Source: Streptomyces sp. CBMA152 (GTDB lineage Bacteria > Actinomycetota > Actinomycetes > Streptomycetales > Streptomycetaceae). From it: a stretch of DNA of 64,000 bases. Under the pieces are notes generated by a model, which saw only the letters and a list, made by a program, of their open reading frames with translations, ran no database searches and had not been told where the DNA came from. Shown piece by piece: positions 57,510-64,000 of this stretch. Location of the stretch: assembly GCF_014596475.1 (NCBI RefSeq), contig NZ_MECJ01000011.1, positions 310,001 to 374,000 of the forward strand. The letters run 5' to 3'. The first letter of the stretch is position 1. Every line of letters starts with the position of its first letter. Both the position numbers and the translations under genes were made by a program.

Positions 57510-58568
57510 GTGGCACACGCGATAGAGGTCGCCGACAGTCCGCAGTCCGTCATCTGGGACATCACCTACGCCTGTCCGCTGCGCTGCACGCACTGCTACT
57601 CGGAGTCCGGCAGGCGGCCCTCGCGGCAGGTGGGCCACGACGACATGCTCCGGATCGCCGACGCGATCATCTCCCTGCGACCGGAGCTGATCACCCTCGC
57701 CGGTGGTGAACCGCTGCTGGTCAAGGGCATCTTCGAGGTCGCGGACCGGCTGACGCAGGCGGGCATCTCGGTGATCGTGTACACCGGCGGATGGACGTTC
57801 CAGCCGTGGATGGTGGACGAGCTGGCGCGCGTATGCCACCGGGTCGTGGTGAGCCTCGACGGGCCGACCGCCGAGATACACGACCGCATTCGCGGCCGGG
57901 TCGGCTCCTACGCGCGGGCCATGAACGCGCTGACGCTGCTCGACGCGGGCGCGCGCAGGCAGCGCGAACAGGGCCGCCGTCCCATCGAGTTCGGCATCGA
58001 CTGCGTCGTGGTGCGCAGCAACGCGACGCGGCTGGACGAGTTCTGCACGGACATCGCGCCGCGCTTTCCTGAGTTACGGTCGATGGACTTCGGCGCCGCG
58101 ATCCCGTCCGGGCTCGGCAGCCGGGCCGGATTCGTCGAGCACGAACTGCTCTCCGACGAGCAGGTCGCCTGGCTCGCGGGCGACGAGCACCGCAGGCATC
58201 TCCAGTCCCTCGCGCCCTCCACCGTGCGCATCGACACCACCAGCAACGTCGAGCTGCAGATGAACCCCACCCAGGTGCGACGTGGGCTCGACTTCCAGGC
58301 GATCCAGATCGAACCGGACGGCCAGGTGCGGGCCATGCTCATCTACGAGGGCACGGTCGGCAGCCTCCTGGAGGAACCGGCGGACGTGCTGTGGCGGCGC
58401 GCGGTGGCACGCTGGACCGACCCGTTCATCACCGAGGCGCTGTCCCACGCGGGCACGATGCGGGGCTGGGCCGAGGCGGTCCGGCGCATCGACTACCACT
58501 TCGGCTCGGACGCGGTCCGCGCCCGGATCGACCGCCGCCCGGTGTTCCAGGCGCCGACCGCAGGCTGA
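57510..58568 (+). CDS. Radical SAM enzyme, no auxiliary cluster domain
   Basis: 352 residues from GTG 57510 with GAGGGGA upstream. [4Fe-4S]-SAM motif C22-x3-C26-x2-C29 (CPLRCTHC), then the GGEPLL motif and VVVSLDGPTAEIHDRIRG in the PqqE/MoaA-like barrel. The C-terminal part (LQMNPTQVRRGLDFQAIQIEPDGQVRAML onward) occupies the place of a SPASM domain but lacks its cysteines, so no auxiliary clusters. Peptide-modifying radical SAM enzymes often look like this. The only nearby small ORF is the 14-codon one at 58669. Confidence 0.88.
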   Translation: MAHAIEVADSPQSVIWDITYACPLRCTHCYSESGRRPSRQVGHDDMLRIADAIISLRPELITLAGGEPLLVKGIFEVADRLTQAGISVIVYTGGWTFQPWMVDELARVCHRVVVSLDGPTAEIHDRIRGRVGSYARAMNALTLLDAGARRQREQGRRPIEFGIDCVVVRSNATRLDEFCTDIAPRFPELRSMDFGAAIPSGLGSRAGFVEHELLSDEQVAWLAGDEHRRHLQSLAPSTVRIDTTSNVELQMNPTQVRRGLDFQAIQIEPDGQVRAMLIYEGTVGSLLEEPADVLWRRAVARWTDPFITEALSHAGTMRGWAEAVRRIDYHFGSDAVRARIDRRPVFQAPTAG

Positions 58569-58668
58569 CGCGGTGCGCAGCACACCGTCAGCACGCACGC
58601 CCATCGACTCGTCGCCGCCACAGCCGTCGGCGACGCTCCCCACCAGGACAGTGAGGAGGTGAATCCCC

Positions 58669-58713
58669 ATGGCATACCCGCCGCCGCGGCCCCGTTGCGA
58701 CTCCCCCGAGTAG
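58669..58713 (+). CDS. 14-codon ORF with near-perfect ribosome binding site (leader or RiPP-like peptide?)
   Basis: ATG 58669 to TAG 58713 encodes MAYPPPRPRCDSPE. An in-frame TGA at 58660 means it cannot start earlier. GGAGGTGA, an 8-base match to the 16S tail, lies 6 nt before the ATG. The spot is 100 bp after the radical SAM gene and just before a large inverted repeat. The peptide is Pro/Arg-rich with a single Cys and Tyr. It could be a modified-peptide precursor, a leader peptide of an attenuator, or chance. I recognise no family. Confidence 0.45.
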   Translation: MAYPPPRPRCDSPE

Positions 58714-58753
58714 TACCGGCGCGCCTGCACGGACCGACGAACGCTGCACAAGA

Positions 58754-58818
58754 GGCAGGCCACTGCCCGACCCACTGCCCCACCGAACCGGGGACGTGGG
58801 CGGTGTCAGTGGCCTGCC
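58754..58818 (+). repeat. Long-loop inverted repeat between the 14-codon ORF and the Cys-rich gene
   Basis: GGCAGGCCACTG (58754-58765) and CAGTGGCCTGCC (58807-58818) are perfect complements. The 41-nt loop contains further CCCAC/GTGGG and CCCC/GGGG pairing. It may be the terminator of the radical SAM transcript, or an attenuator 16 bp before the gene at 58834. Confidence 0.65.
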
Positions 58819-58833
58819 GTAGGGTCTCGTTCC

Positions 58834-59496
58834 ATGACGACGCTGATGACATACGCAGGCCCGGGCGAAGCCGATGCCCTGGTCACACGCACAGGCGGAG
58901 TCCCGCTCGCGCCGGCCGGGACGGCGTGGCCGAGCTGCGCGGAATGCGACGGGCCGATGCAGTTCCTGACGCAGATCCTGCTGGACGGCCAGGGCCGCCC
59001 GATCACCCAGGACGGCACGTCGGCCGACCGTGTCATGGCGATATTCATGTGCCAGAACGATCCCGGCATGTGCGAGGAGTGGAGTCCTACGGCAGGCGGC
59101 AACCAGGCCCTGCTGTTCACCTCCGATGGGTTGCAACCCCTGCCCGCACCCGAGCTTGAGCCGGGTGAGGACGAGGACGTGCTGCACCTCGGGGCCGTCA
59201 ACGCCGTGGCCCTGGCTCCCTTCCCCTCCGCCGACTACGGCAGCGCGCGCGAGGAATGGGCCGGCCTCGGCGACAACGACCTGAGCAACGTGCTGGGGCA
59301 GCTCGGAGGCGAGCCCGACTGGCTTCAGCACCCGGAGACACCCACATGCCCGGCTTGCACGCATCCCATGGACTTCGTCGCGCAGTTCGAGGAAGGCCCC
59401 GACCACACGACGGCCATGAACTTCGGCGGTTGCGGCTCGGCGTACGCCTTCAGCTGCGCGCCCTGCGTCCGGGCCGCCTTCCTGTGGCAGTGCTGA
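58834..59496 (+). CDS. Cysteine-rich zinc-ribbon-like protein
   Basis: 220 residues. Four cysteine pairs or pair-like sites: CAEC (in WPSCAECDGPMQFLTQI), CQNDPGMCEEW, CPACTHPMDFVAQFEEG, and CAPC near the end, with a final Cys. The spacing and the repeated CxxCxxPMxFx(A/T)Q pattern suggest two zinc-ribbon halves of similar origin, like the PDCD2/DUF1963 group. It starts 16 bp after the inverted repeat. Function unknown; possibly a metal-binding chaperone. Confidence 0.72.
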   Translation: MTTLMTYAGPGEADALVTRTGGVPLAPAGTAWPSCAECDGPMQFLTQILLDGQGRPITQDGTSADRVMAIFMCQNDPGMCEEWSPTAGGNQALLFTSDGLQPLPAPELEPGEDEDVLHLGAVNAVALAPFPSADYGSAREEWAGLGDNDLSNVLGQLGGEPDWLQHPETPTCPACTHPMDFVAQFEEGPDHTTAMNFGGCGSAYAFSCAPCVRAAFLWQC

Positions 59497-59512
59497 CCTG
59501 CGCATATATCCC

Positions 59513-59845
59513 GTGACCCATTCGGGACACCGTGCTACCTTCCAACAATTTGTTCCCACCGGGCCAAGGCCCGACGAACTCATCGGCTCCTGGGCTGACC
59601 TCGTGGCGGGGTTCACCGGTGAACACGTCGGTGAACCCCTCCTGATCATCACGCTCGTCGGGCCGCCTCTCCTCCATGTCGACTTCAAGGTCGCCCGGCG
59701 CGTGGGTGAGCTGCCCCGTGGCGTACGCCACCTGGAATTCATCGCGCCCAACGAGGCACGCGCGCTTCGGGCGACCGTGTGTGGTTACGACCGACACGAG
59801 GCGGGCCGGGCGCTCCTCGCCTGCGTCGAGCTGTACCGGCGGTGA
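59513..59845 (+). CDS. Hypothetical protein
   Basis: 110 residues from GTG 59513, 17 bp after the previous stop, without an evident Shine-Dalgarno. Coding-like composition and an ordered alpha/beta pattern: LIGSWADLVAGFTGEHVGEPLLIITLVGPPLLHVDFKVARRVGELPRG then HLEFIAPNEARALRATVCGYDRHEAGRALLAC. No family recognised. It may be a fragment of a longer predicted-nucleotidyltransferase-like protein. Confidence is limited. Confidence 0.45.
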   Translation: MTHSGHRATFQQFVPTGPRPDELIGSWADLVAGFTGEHVGEPLLIITLVGPPLLHVDFKVARRVGELPRGVRHLEFIAPNEARALRATVCGYDRHEAGRALLACVELYRR

Positions 59846-59985
59846 CTCGACGACTCGGGCACGGCCGTCGAACACCGCCGTCACGCGGAAGAGGTCTCCT
59901 TGCGGTATCTCAACGAGGTTGTTGAACAGGTGAGTTGATGGTGTCGATCGCGGTGCGACGCAGGTGTTCATGGCCGGTAATGAAC

Positions 59986-60348
59986 CTATGCGGCGGCAGT
60001 CTCCGTCAGGCTCGGCGGAAGGTCGTCGATCGCGGTGAAGACGGAGTCGAGGCGGACGATGCGCAGCACCTGCCACACCCGGGGAACCGCCCGCACCAGC
60101 CGCAACCTGCCGCCGTGGCGCGCCACTTCGTCCCGCACGGTCAGCAGCAGCCGAATGCCGCTGGCGTCCAGAAAGGTCACCGGGCGCAGGTCCAGCACCA
60201 CGTCAAGGGCGTCCCGGGGTGTGAGCTCTCGTAGGCTCGCGGCGCACTCGTGGTATGCCAGGATGTCCAACTCTCCGCGTAATTCTATGATCAGGGTCCC
60301 GCCGACCGTGCGAGTCCGCACGGAGAAGGCGAGTTCGTCTGTGCTCAC
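59986..60348 (-). CDS. STAS-domain anti-sigma factor antagonist
   Basis: 120 residues from GTG 60348; the frame stays open upstream to 60501 but family length supports this start. STAS fold: GTLIIELRGELDILAYHECAASLREL, then VVLDLRPVTFLDASGIRLLLTVRDE with the phosphorylatable Ser in LDASG. Such proteins (SpoIIAA/BldG-like) release a sigma factor by binding its anti-sigma kinase. No kinase or sigma gene is in the window. Confidence 0.9.
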   Translation of the reverse strand: MSTDELAFSVRTRTVGGTLIIELRGELDILAYHECAASLRELTPRDALDVVLDLRPVTFLDASGIRLLLTVRDEVARHGGRLRLVRAVPRVWQVLRIVRLDSVFTAIDDLPPSLTETAAA

Positions 60349-60585
60349 TAGAGCCTGCCCGTTCTCCCCAAGACACTGTCGTGCCGCGACGCGCACGGCA
60401 CCCGAATTTATTACTCTCCGTGACATCGGCGAGCCACGGAGAGGAACCGTTTTCGCAAAGCTCCTGCTAGTCGTGATGCCCAGCCTGCCGACACCTCGCA
60501 CCTCCGTGACGGTGCGTAATTCAGCCGGATTTCAAGTACGCGATTCGGGCCGGGGACGCCTGACTTCCGTATGGCGTAAGGCCGT

Positions 60586-61239
60586 TCAGGCCTGCCCCTC
60601 GGGGCTCAGCGCCCCCTCCAGCGTGGCCCGGATCGCCGGGGTGAGCGTCTCGGTGATCTGATCGCGCGTCAGCACCACGACCGCCGGAAGCCGCAGCAGA
60701 TAACGGGCCAGCGCGACCCCGAGCAGCTGGGCCGCCACGATGCCGCCGACCCGGGCCGCCGCGTCGGGGCCGAGAGCGGCCGCGAGGGCGGGCCCGACCT
60801 GGGTGGCCAGGATCTGGTGCAGACGCTCGGCGGCCCGCTCGTTGGTCACGGCCGAGCGCAGCAGCACGAGGAGCGCGTCGTCGGTCGGGTCGCCCTCCCA
60901 CCGGTCGAGGAAGTGCCTGACCATCACCTCTGCGAGCGCGTCGGGCTCGACCTCCGACAGCGCGGGCAGCCGCAGGTCGATCGTCAGGGCGGTGTCGAAG
61001 AGCTGCTCCTTGCTGCCGAAGTACCGCATCACCATCGACGGGTCGATCCCGGCGTCGGCCGCGACCGCCCGGATGGTGGTGCGCTCGTACCCCTGGGCCG
61101 CGAAGCGGTCGCGCGCGGCGCGGAGGATGGCGGCGCGGGTGACTTCGGACGACCGCCGTGCGGACGGTGCACTGTTCGTTGCGGAAATGCCCGTCGCGGC
61201 ACTACTCGCCGTGCCACTGCTCGTCGCGCTGTTCGTCAT
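60586..61239 (-). CDS. TetR-family regulator
   Basis: 217 residues from ATG 61239, perhaps leaderless since no Shine-Dalgarno precedes it. A Ser/Thr/Ala-rich N-terminal tail (about 1-30), then the HTH: SSEVTRAAILRAARDRFAAQGYERTTIRAVAADAGIDPSMVMRYFGSKEQLFDTAL. The C-terminal domain has QLLGVALARYLLRLPAV, the TetR_C_17-like motif. Divergent from the FAD monooxygenase; repeated GTTGGC/GCCAAC operators lie between them. Confidence 0.93.
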   Translation of the reverse strand: MTNSATSSGTASSAATGISATNSAPSARRSSEVTRAAILRAARDRFAAQGYERTTIRAVAADAGIDPSMVMRYFGSKEQLFDTALTIDLRLPALSEVEPDALAEVMVRHFLDRWEGDPTDDALLVLLRSAVTNERAAERLHQILATQVGPALAAALGPDAAARVGGIVAAQLLGVALARYLLRLPAVVVLTRDQITETLTPAIRATLEGALSPEGQA

Positions 61240-61262
61240 GCCAACAACTGTAGGCCAACAAG

Positions 61263-61314
61263 TGTTGACACGCCATAAGTTGGGGTACATCGTTGTCAAC
61301 AGGCGTTGGCCAAC
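61263..61314. promoter_or_regulatory. Clustered GTTG/CAAC operators for TetR and monooxygenase
   Basis: TGTTGACA (61263-61270) and TGTCAACA (61294-61301) are complementary arms, and GTTGGCCAAC (61305-61314) is a separate palindrome. More GCCAAC and GTTGGC copies occur at both edges of the 106-bp divergent gap. Confidence 0.75.
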
Positions 61315-61345
61315 ACTCGTTGGCACATCAGAAGGGGGCTCCACC

Positions 61346-62476
61346 ATGACCGGTACCGCACTCCCCGAGACCACACACGTCGCGATCGTCGGCGCCGGGC
61401 CGACCGGTCTGGCACTCGCCGTCACCCTGGCGCAGTCGGGCATCGAGTTCGTCCTGCTCGACCGTCTCGCCGAGGGTGCCAACACCTCCCGCGCCGGTGT
61501 GGTGCACGCCCGCACCCTGGAGGTCCTGGAAGAGCTCGGCGCCGCCGACGCACTGATCGCCCGGGGGCTGCGACTGAACCGCTTCACCGTGCGCGACGGC
61601 GCCCGCCACCTGCTCACCATCCCCTTCGGCGACCTCCCGACGCGGTACCCGTACACCCTGCTGACCCCGCAGTACGAGACCGAGGCGGTCCTGCTGGCCC
61701 GGCTGCGCGAGCTCGGCGGCGATGTTCACCGACCGTACGAGATCAGCGCCGTCGAGCAGGACGACGACGGGGTCACCCTCACCATGAGCACCGGCGAGCG
61801 GCTTCGGGCCGCGTACACGGTCGGCGCGGACGGGATGCACAGCGTGGTCCGCGAAGCGGCGGGCATCGGCTTCACCGGCGGCTCGTACGGTCAGTCCTTC
61901 GTGCTCGCGGACGTCACCATGAAGTGGGCGCCGGGCCCCGAGGAAGTGGGCCTGGCCTTCGGCACCGACGGACTCTTCGTCGTCGCGCCACTGCCCGGCG
62001 AGCGCTACCGCGTGGTCGCCACCGTCGACGAGGCGCCGGCCGAGCCCGACCTCGGCTACGTCCAGCGCCTGCTCGACGAGCGCGCCCCGGGCCAGGCGCA
62101 TGTGACCGACCTGGTGTGGTCCTCGCGCTTCCGCGTCCACCACCGCGTCGCCGACCACTACCGGGCCGGCCGTCTCTTCCTCGCAGGCGACGCCGCCCAC
62201 GTCCACAGCCCGGCCGGCGGCCAGGGCATGAACACCGGTATCCAGGACGCCCACTTCCTCGGCCGCGCCTTCGCCACCAGGACGCTGGACGAGTACGAGG
62301 CACGCCGCCGCCCGGTCGCCGAGCAGGTGGTCGCCTTCACCGACCGGATGACCCGGATCTCCACCGCCACCGGCCCGGTGCGCGCCCTGCGCAACACCGT
62401 TCTGCCCCTGCTCGGCCGCGTCCCCGCCTTCCGCCGGAACCTGGCCACCAACCTCGCCGAGCTCAACTACCGGTGA
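61346..62476 (+). CDS. FAD-dependent monooxygenase (PHBH/PheA type)
   Basis: 376 residues from ATG 61346, GAAGGGGG upstream. FAD loop GAGPTG (16-21), DG motif GADGMHSVVRE, and the third FAD motif LFLAGDAAHVHSPAGGQGMNTGIQDA. This is a class A aromatic hydroxylase; it lacks the roughly 150-residue thioredoxin-like C-terminal domain of long forms. Predicted TetR target. Similar regulated pairs degrade or detoxify aromatic compounds, including antibiotics; the substrate is unknown. Confidence 0.94.
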   Translation: MTGTALPETTHVAIVGAGPTGLALAVTLAQSGIEFVLLDRLAEGANTSRAGVVHARTLEVLEELGAADALIARGLRLNRFTVRDGARHLLTIPFGDLPTRYPYTLLTPQYETEAVLLARLRELGGDVHRPYEISAVEQDDDGVTLTMSTGERLRAAYTVGADGMHSVVREAAGIGFTGGSYGQSFVLADVTMKWAPGPEEVGLAFGTDGLFVVAPLPGERYRVVATVDEAPAEPDLGYVQRLLDERAPGQAHVTDLVWSSRFRVHHRVADHYRAGRLFLAGDAAHVHSPAGGQGMNTGIQDAHFLGRAFATRTLDEYEARRRPVAEQVVAFTDRMTRISTATGPVRALRNTVLPLLGRVPAFRRNLATNLAELNYR

Positions 62477-62486
62477 GCGCCGTGAC

Positions 62487-62534
62487 GAAGGCCGCGCCCG
62501 GGACGACTGCGCTTCCGCCCCGGGCACGGCCTTC
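62487..62534. terminator. Bidirectional terminator hairpin
   Basis: 16-bp stem with one mismatch (GAAGGCCGCGCCCGGG against CCCGGGCACGGCCTTC) and a 16-nt loop, between the convergent monooxygenase and small secreted-protein genes. Confidence 0.8.
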
Positions 62535-62539
62535 GCGTA

Positions 62540-63037
62540 CTACGGGCGGGCGGCGGCCTCGGCGGCGCGCAGCGCGTCGACCGTCTTCCGCAGCTCCGCC
62601 AGCGTGTCCGCCGGTACGTGCCGGGTCGTCGTCGCATGGTCGGTGAGCGCGCCGCCCGGCAACGCGGGGAGCGGGGGCAACGGCGGCAGCTTGATCCCGA
62701 GGAGACTGCCGAGCAGGCCCTGGAGGGTGTTCAGCAACCCCGTCACGACCGACAACAGCCCACCGCCTCCGTCGTCGGCGACCGCCGCCGACTCGGTGCT
62801 CGGCGACGCCGGAGCCGTGCTCGGGGACACCGATGGGCTCGGTGCCTTCTCCGGGACAACGGGATCCTTCGCCATCGGCATCGCCGGGACCGCTGCCACG
62901 GGCTGCGCCGTGGGCGAGGCCGGTGCCGTGACCGGGCGCGGGGTGTCGGGACCGGGAAGCGCGACGGCGGCGGCCGAGGCGACCGAGGTCAGGCTGAGCG
63001 CTGCGGTCAGGGCGGCAGCGGTCCAGGTGGCACGCAT
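62540..63037 (-). CDS. Small secreted protein, Pro/Ala-rich
   Basis: 165 residues from ATG 63037, AGGAG 11 nt upstream. Sec signal peptide 1-24 (TAAALTAALSLTSVASA), a long Pro/Ser/Thr linker (about 25-85), a hydrophobic central stretch LLSVVTGLLNTLQGLLGSLLG, then a short helix (ELRKTVDALRAAEAAARP). No domain recognised. The GLL-repeat segment may be amphipathic. Function unknown. Confidence 0.75.
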   Translation of the reverse strand: MRATWTAAALTAALSLTSVASAAAVALPGPDTPRPVTAPASPTAQPVAAVPAMPMAKDPVVPEKAPSPSVSPSTAPASPSTESAAVADDGGGGLLSVVTGLLNTLQGLLGSLLGIKLPPLPPLPALPGGALTDHATTTRHVPADTLAELRKTVDALRAAEAAARP

Positions 63038-63177
63038 CAGAGGTGGTTCTCCTGTTCGATAGGTCGATTGATCGACAAGGGAGATCGAGGAGACGGGACA
63101 CAACACCGCACCCCTTGGTCCACACCGTGCGGCACGACCACCACCTCAGCCACCGCTCCTACGCCGAATGCGTAGCG

Positions 63178-64000
63178 TCACCTCCCTTTGCCGACGGGGG
63201 CCCCGGCCACGGCGCCCGCCGCCAGCACCCGGTCGGGCCGGATCGGCAGGTGGCGGTGGCGTACGCCCGTGGCGTGCCAGACCGCGTTGGCGATCGCCGC
63301 CGCCGCTCCCACGATGCCGATCTCGCCGATGCCCTTGATCCCGACGGGGTCGTCCGGGTCGGGATCGTCCACCCAGTCCGCCTCGATCAGCGGGACATCG
63401 GCGTTGGCCGCGATGTGGTAGCCCGCGAGGTCGGGGGCGACATGGCCGCCCGACGCCGGGTCCCGGACCGCCTCCTCGTGCAGGGCCATGGAGATGCCCC
63501 AGGTCATACCGCCGATGAACTGGCTGCGTGCGGTGAGGGGGTTGACGATCCGGCCCGCCGCGAAGATGCCGAGCATGCGCCGTACGCGTACCTCGCCGGT
63601 GGTGACGTCCACGGCGACCTCGGCGAACTGGGCGCCGAACGAATGGCGTTCCTTCTTCGCCAGCGCACCGACCAGCTCGGCGGTGTCCGACCGTGCGGTG
63701 ATCCCCTCGGGCGGGATCGCGCCCCCGGGGACCAGTTGTTCGCGCAGCTCCCGGGCCGCCGCCATGACCGCCCAGGCCCACGACCGGGTGCCCGCCGATC
63801 CACCGGCGACCCACGCCGGGCCGAAGTCGCTGTCCCCGATGTGCACTTGGATCCGGTCCGACGCGACCTCAAGGGCGTCCGCGGCGACCAGCGCCAGCGC
63901 GGTCCGCGCCCCGGTGCCCACATCGGCCGCGCTGATCCGGACGGTGAACGTGCCGTCCGCCTCCGCCGTCACGGCCGCCGTGGACGGCAGGACACCGGAC
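63178..64000 (-). CDS. Molybdenum hydroxylase large subunit, xanthine-dehydrogenase family (partial)
   Basis: At least 274 residues; the frame is open through the window edge, so the N-terminal part lies outside. C-terminal section of a molybdopterin-binding subunit: DVGTGARTALALVAADAL, GGSAGTRSWAWAVM, FGAQFAEVAVDVTTGEVRVRRMLGIFAAGRIVNPLTARSQFIGGMTWGISMALHEE, and the strictly conserved KGIGEIGIVGAAAAIANAVWHATG with the catalytic Glu. Oxidises aldehydes or N-heterocycles with Mo-cofactor; small FeS and FAD subunits would be expected upstream of the window. Confidence 0.93.
   Translation of the reverse strand, partial: SGVLPSTAAVTAEADGTFTVRISAADVGTGARTALALVAADALEVASDRIQVHIGDSDFGPAWVAGGSAGTRSWAWAVMAAARELREQLVPGGAIPPEGITARSDTAELVGALAKKERHSFGAQFAEVAVDVTTGEVRVRRMLGIFAAGRIVNPLTARSQFIGGMTWGISMALHEEAVRDPASGGHVAPDLAGYHIAANADVPLIEADWVDDPDPDDPVGIKGIGEIGIVGAAAAIANAVWHATGVRHRHLPIRPDRVLAAGAVAGAPVGKGR

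Noticed and set aside
57504..57524. Six-codon ORF (MPWHTR) overlapping the radical SAM start
   Set aside because: It shares the Shine-Dalgarno that serves GTG 57510 and is most likely chance.

Overview
The window is high-GC actinobacterial DNA and is almost certainly a Streptomyces chromosome. The evidence is strong third-position G/C bias, many GTG starts, dense 4-bp GTGA/ATGA gene overlaps, twin-arginine substrates, and typical Streptomyces neighbourhoods: a gas-vesicle locus, a CrcB-DUF190-CrcB fluoride locus, S53 proteases and many TetR/MarR pairs. No tRNA, rRNA, CRISPR array, insertion sequence or phage gene was seen. The broken genes, the secreted hydrolases and the lack of core housekeeping genes suggest a chromosome arm.

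1-7.4 kb: the 3' end of a probable secreted nuclease, an adenylate-forming enzyme that lacks its ATP loop and C-terminal lid, a soluble Ser/Thr kinase and a secreted sialidase-like protein. A patch of decay follows: a winged-helix (AlkZ-like) pseudogene with two in-frame TGA codons, then a deletion scar that joins the 3' part of an NADP/F420-type reductase to the 3' part of a WYL regulator.

7.4-17.7 kb: a 2OG-Fe(II) oxygenase, a fluoride-channel operon ending in an MFS exporter, a six-gene Mrp/Mbh-type cation:proton antiporter operon with an apparent F-G fusion and no MrpA, a GlxA-type regulator with a cysteine hydrolase, and a methyltransferase-like protein. 17.8-32.4 kb: single metabolic and secreted genes (S53 protease, purple acid phosphatase, nitrobindin, M20 amidohydrolase, rhomboid-like protein, short UvrA-like ATPase, Rieske oxygenase, GH18-like hydrolase, RibD-like reductase, alpha/beta hydrolase).

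32.5-36.3 kb: a gas-vesicle accessory locus in decay. gvpO, gvpF, gvpL, gvpS and gvpK are intact, the structural gene gvpA is absent, and gvpG survives only as a fragment with a nonsense codon. 36.3-43.4 kb: an ABC exporter with a two-component system, then divergent gene/regulator pairs with clear palindromic operators.

44.7-49.8 kb: two operons (small membrane protein, unknown protein and beta-propeller; unknown protein and leaderless M14 carboxypeptidase) that share an ATAC-N3-GTAT inverted repeat and lie beside a TetR gene. They look like one regulon of unknown purpose. 49.8-57.3 kb: a mycothiol-type enzyme, a class II amidotransferase, phosphoketolase, a second S53 protease and an SDR/TetR pair. 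57.5-59.8 kb: a radical SAM enzyme, a 14-codon ORF with a near-perfect ribosome binding site, a long inverted repeat and a cysteine-rich protein. This is the best candidate here for something undescribed. 59.9-64 kb: a STAS protein, a TetR/FAD-monooxygenase pair, a small secreted protein and the C-terminal part of a molybdenum hydroxylase.
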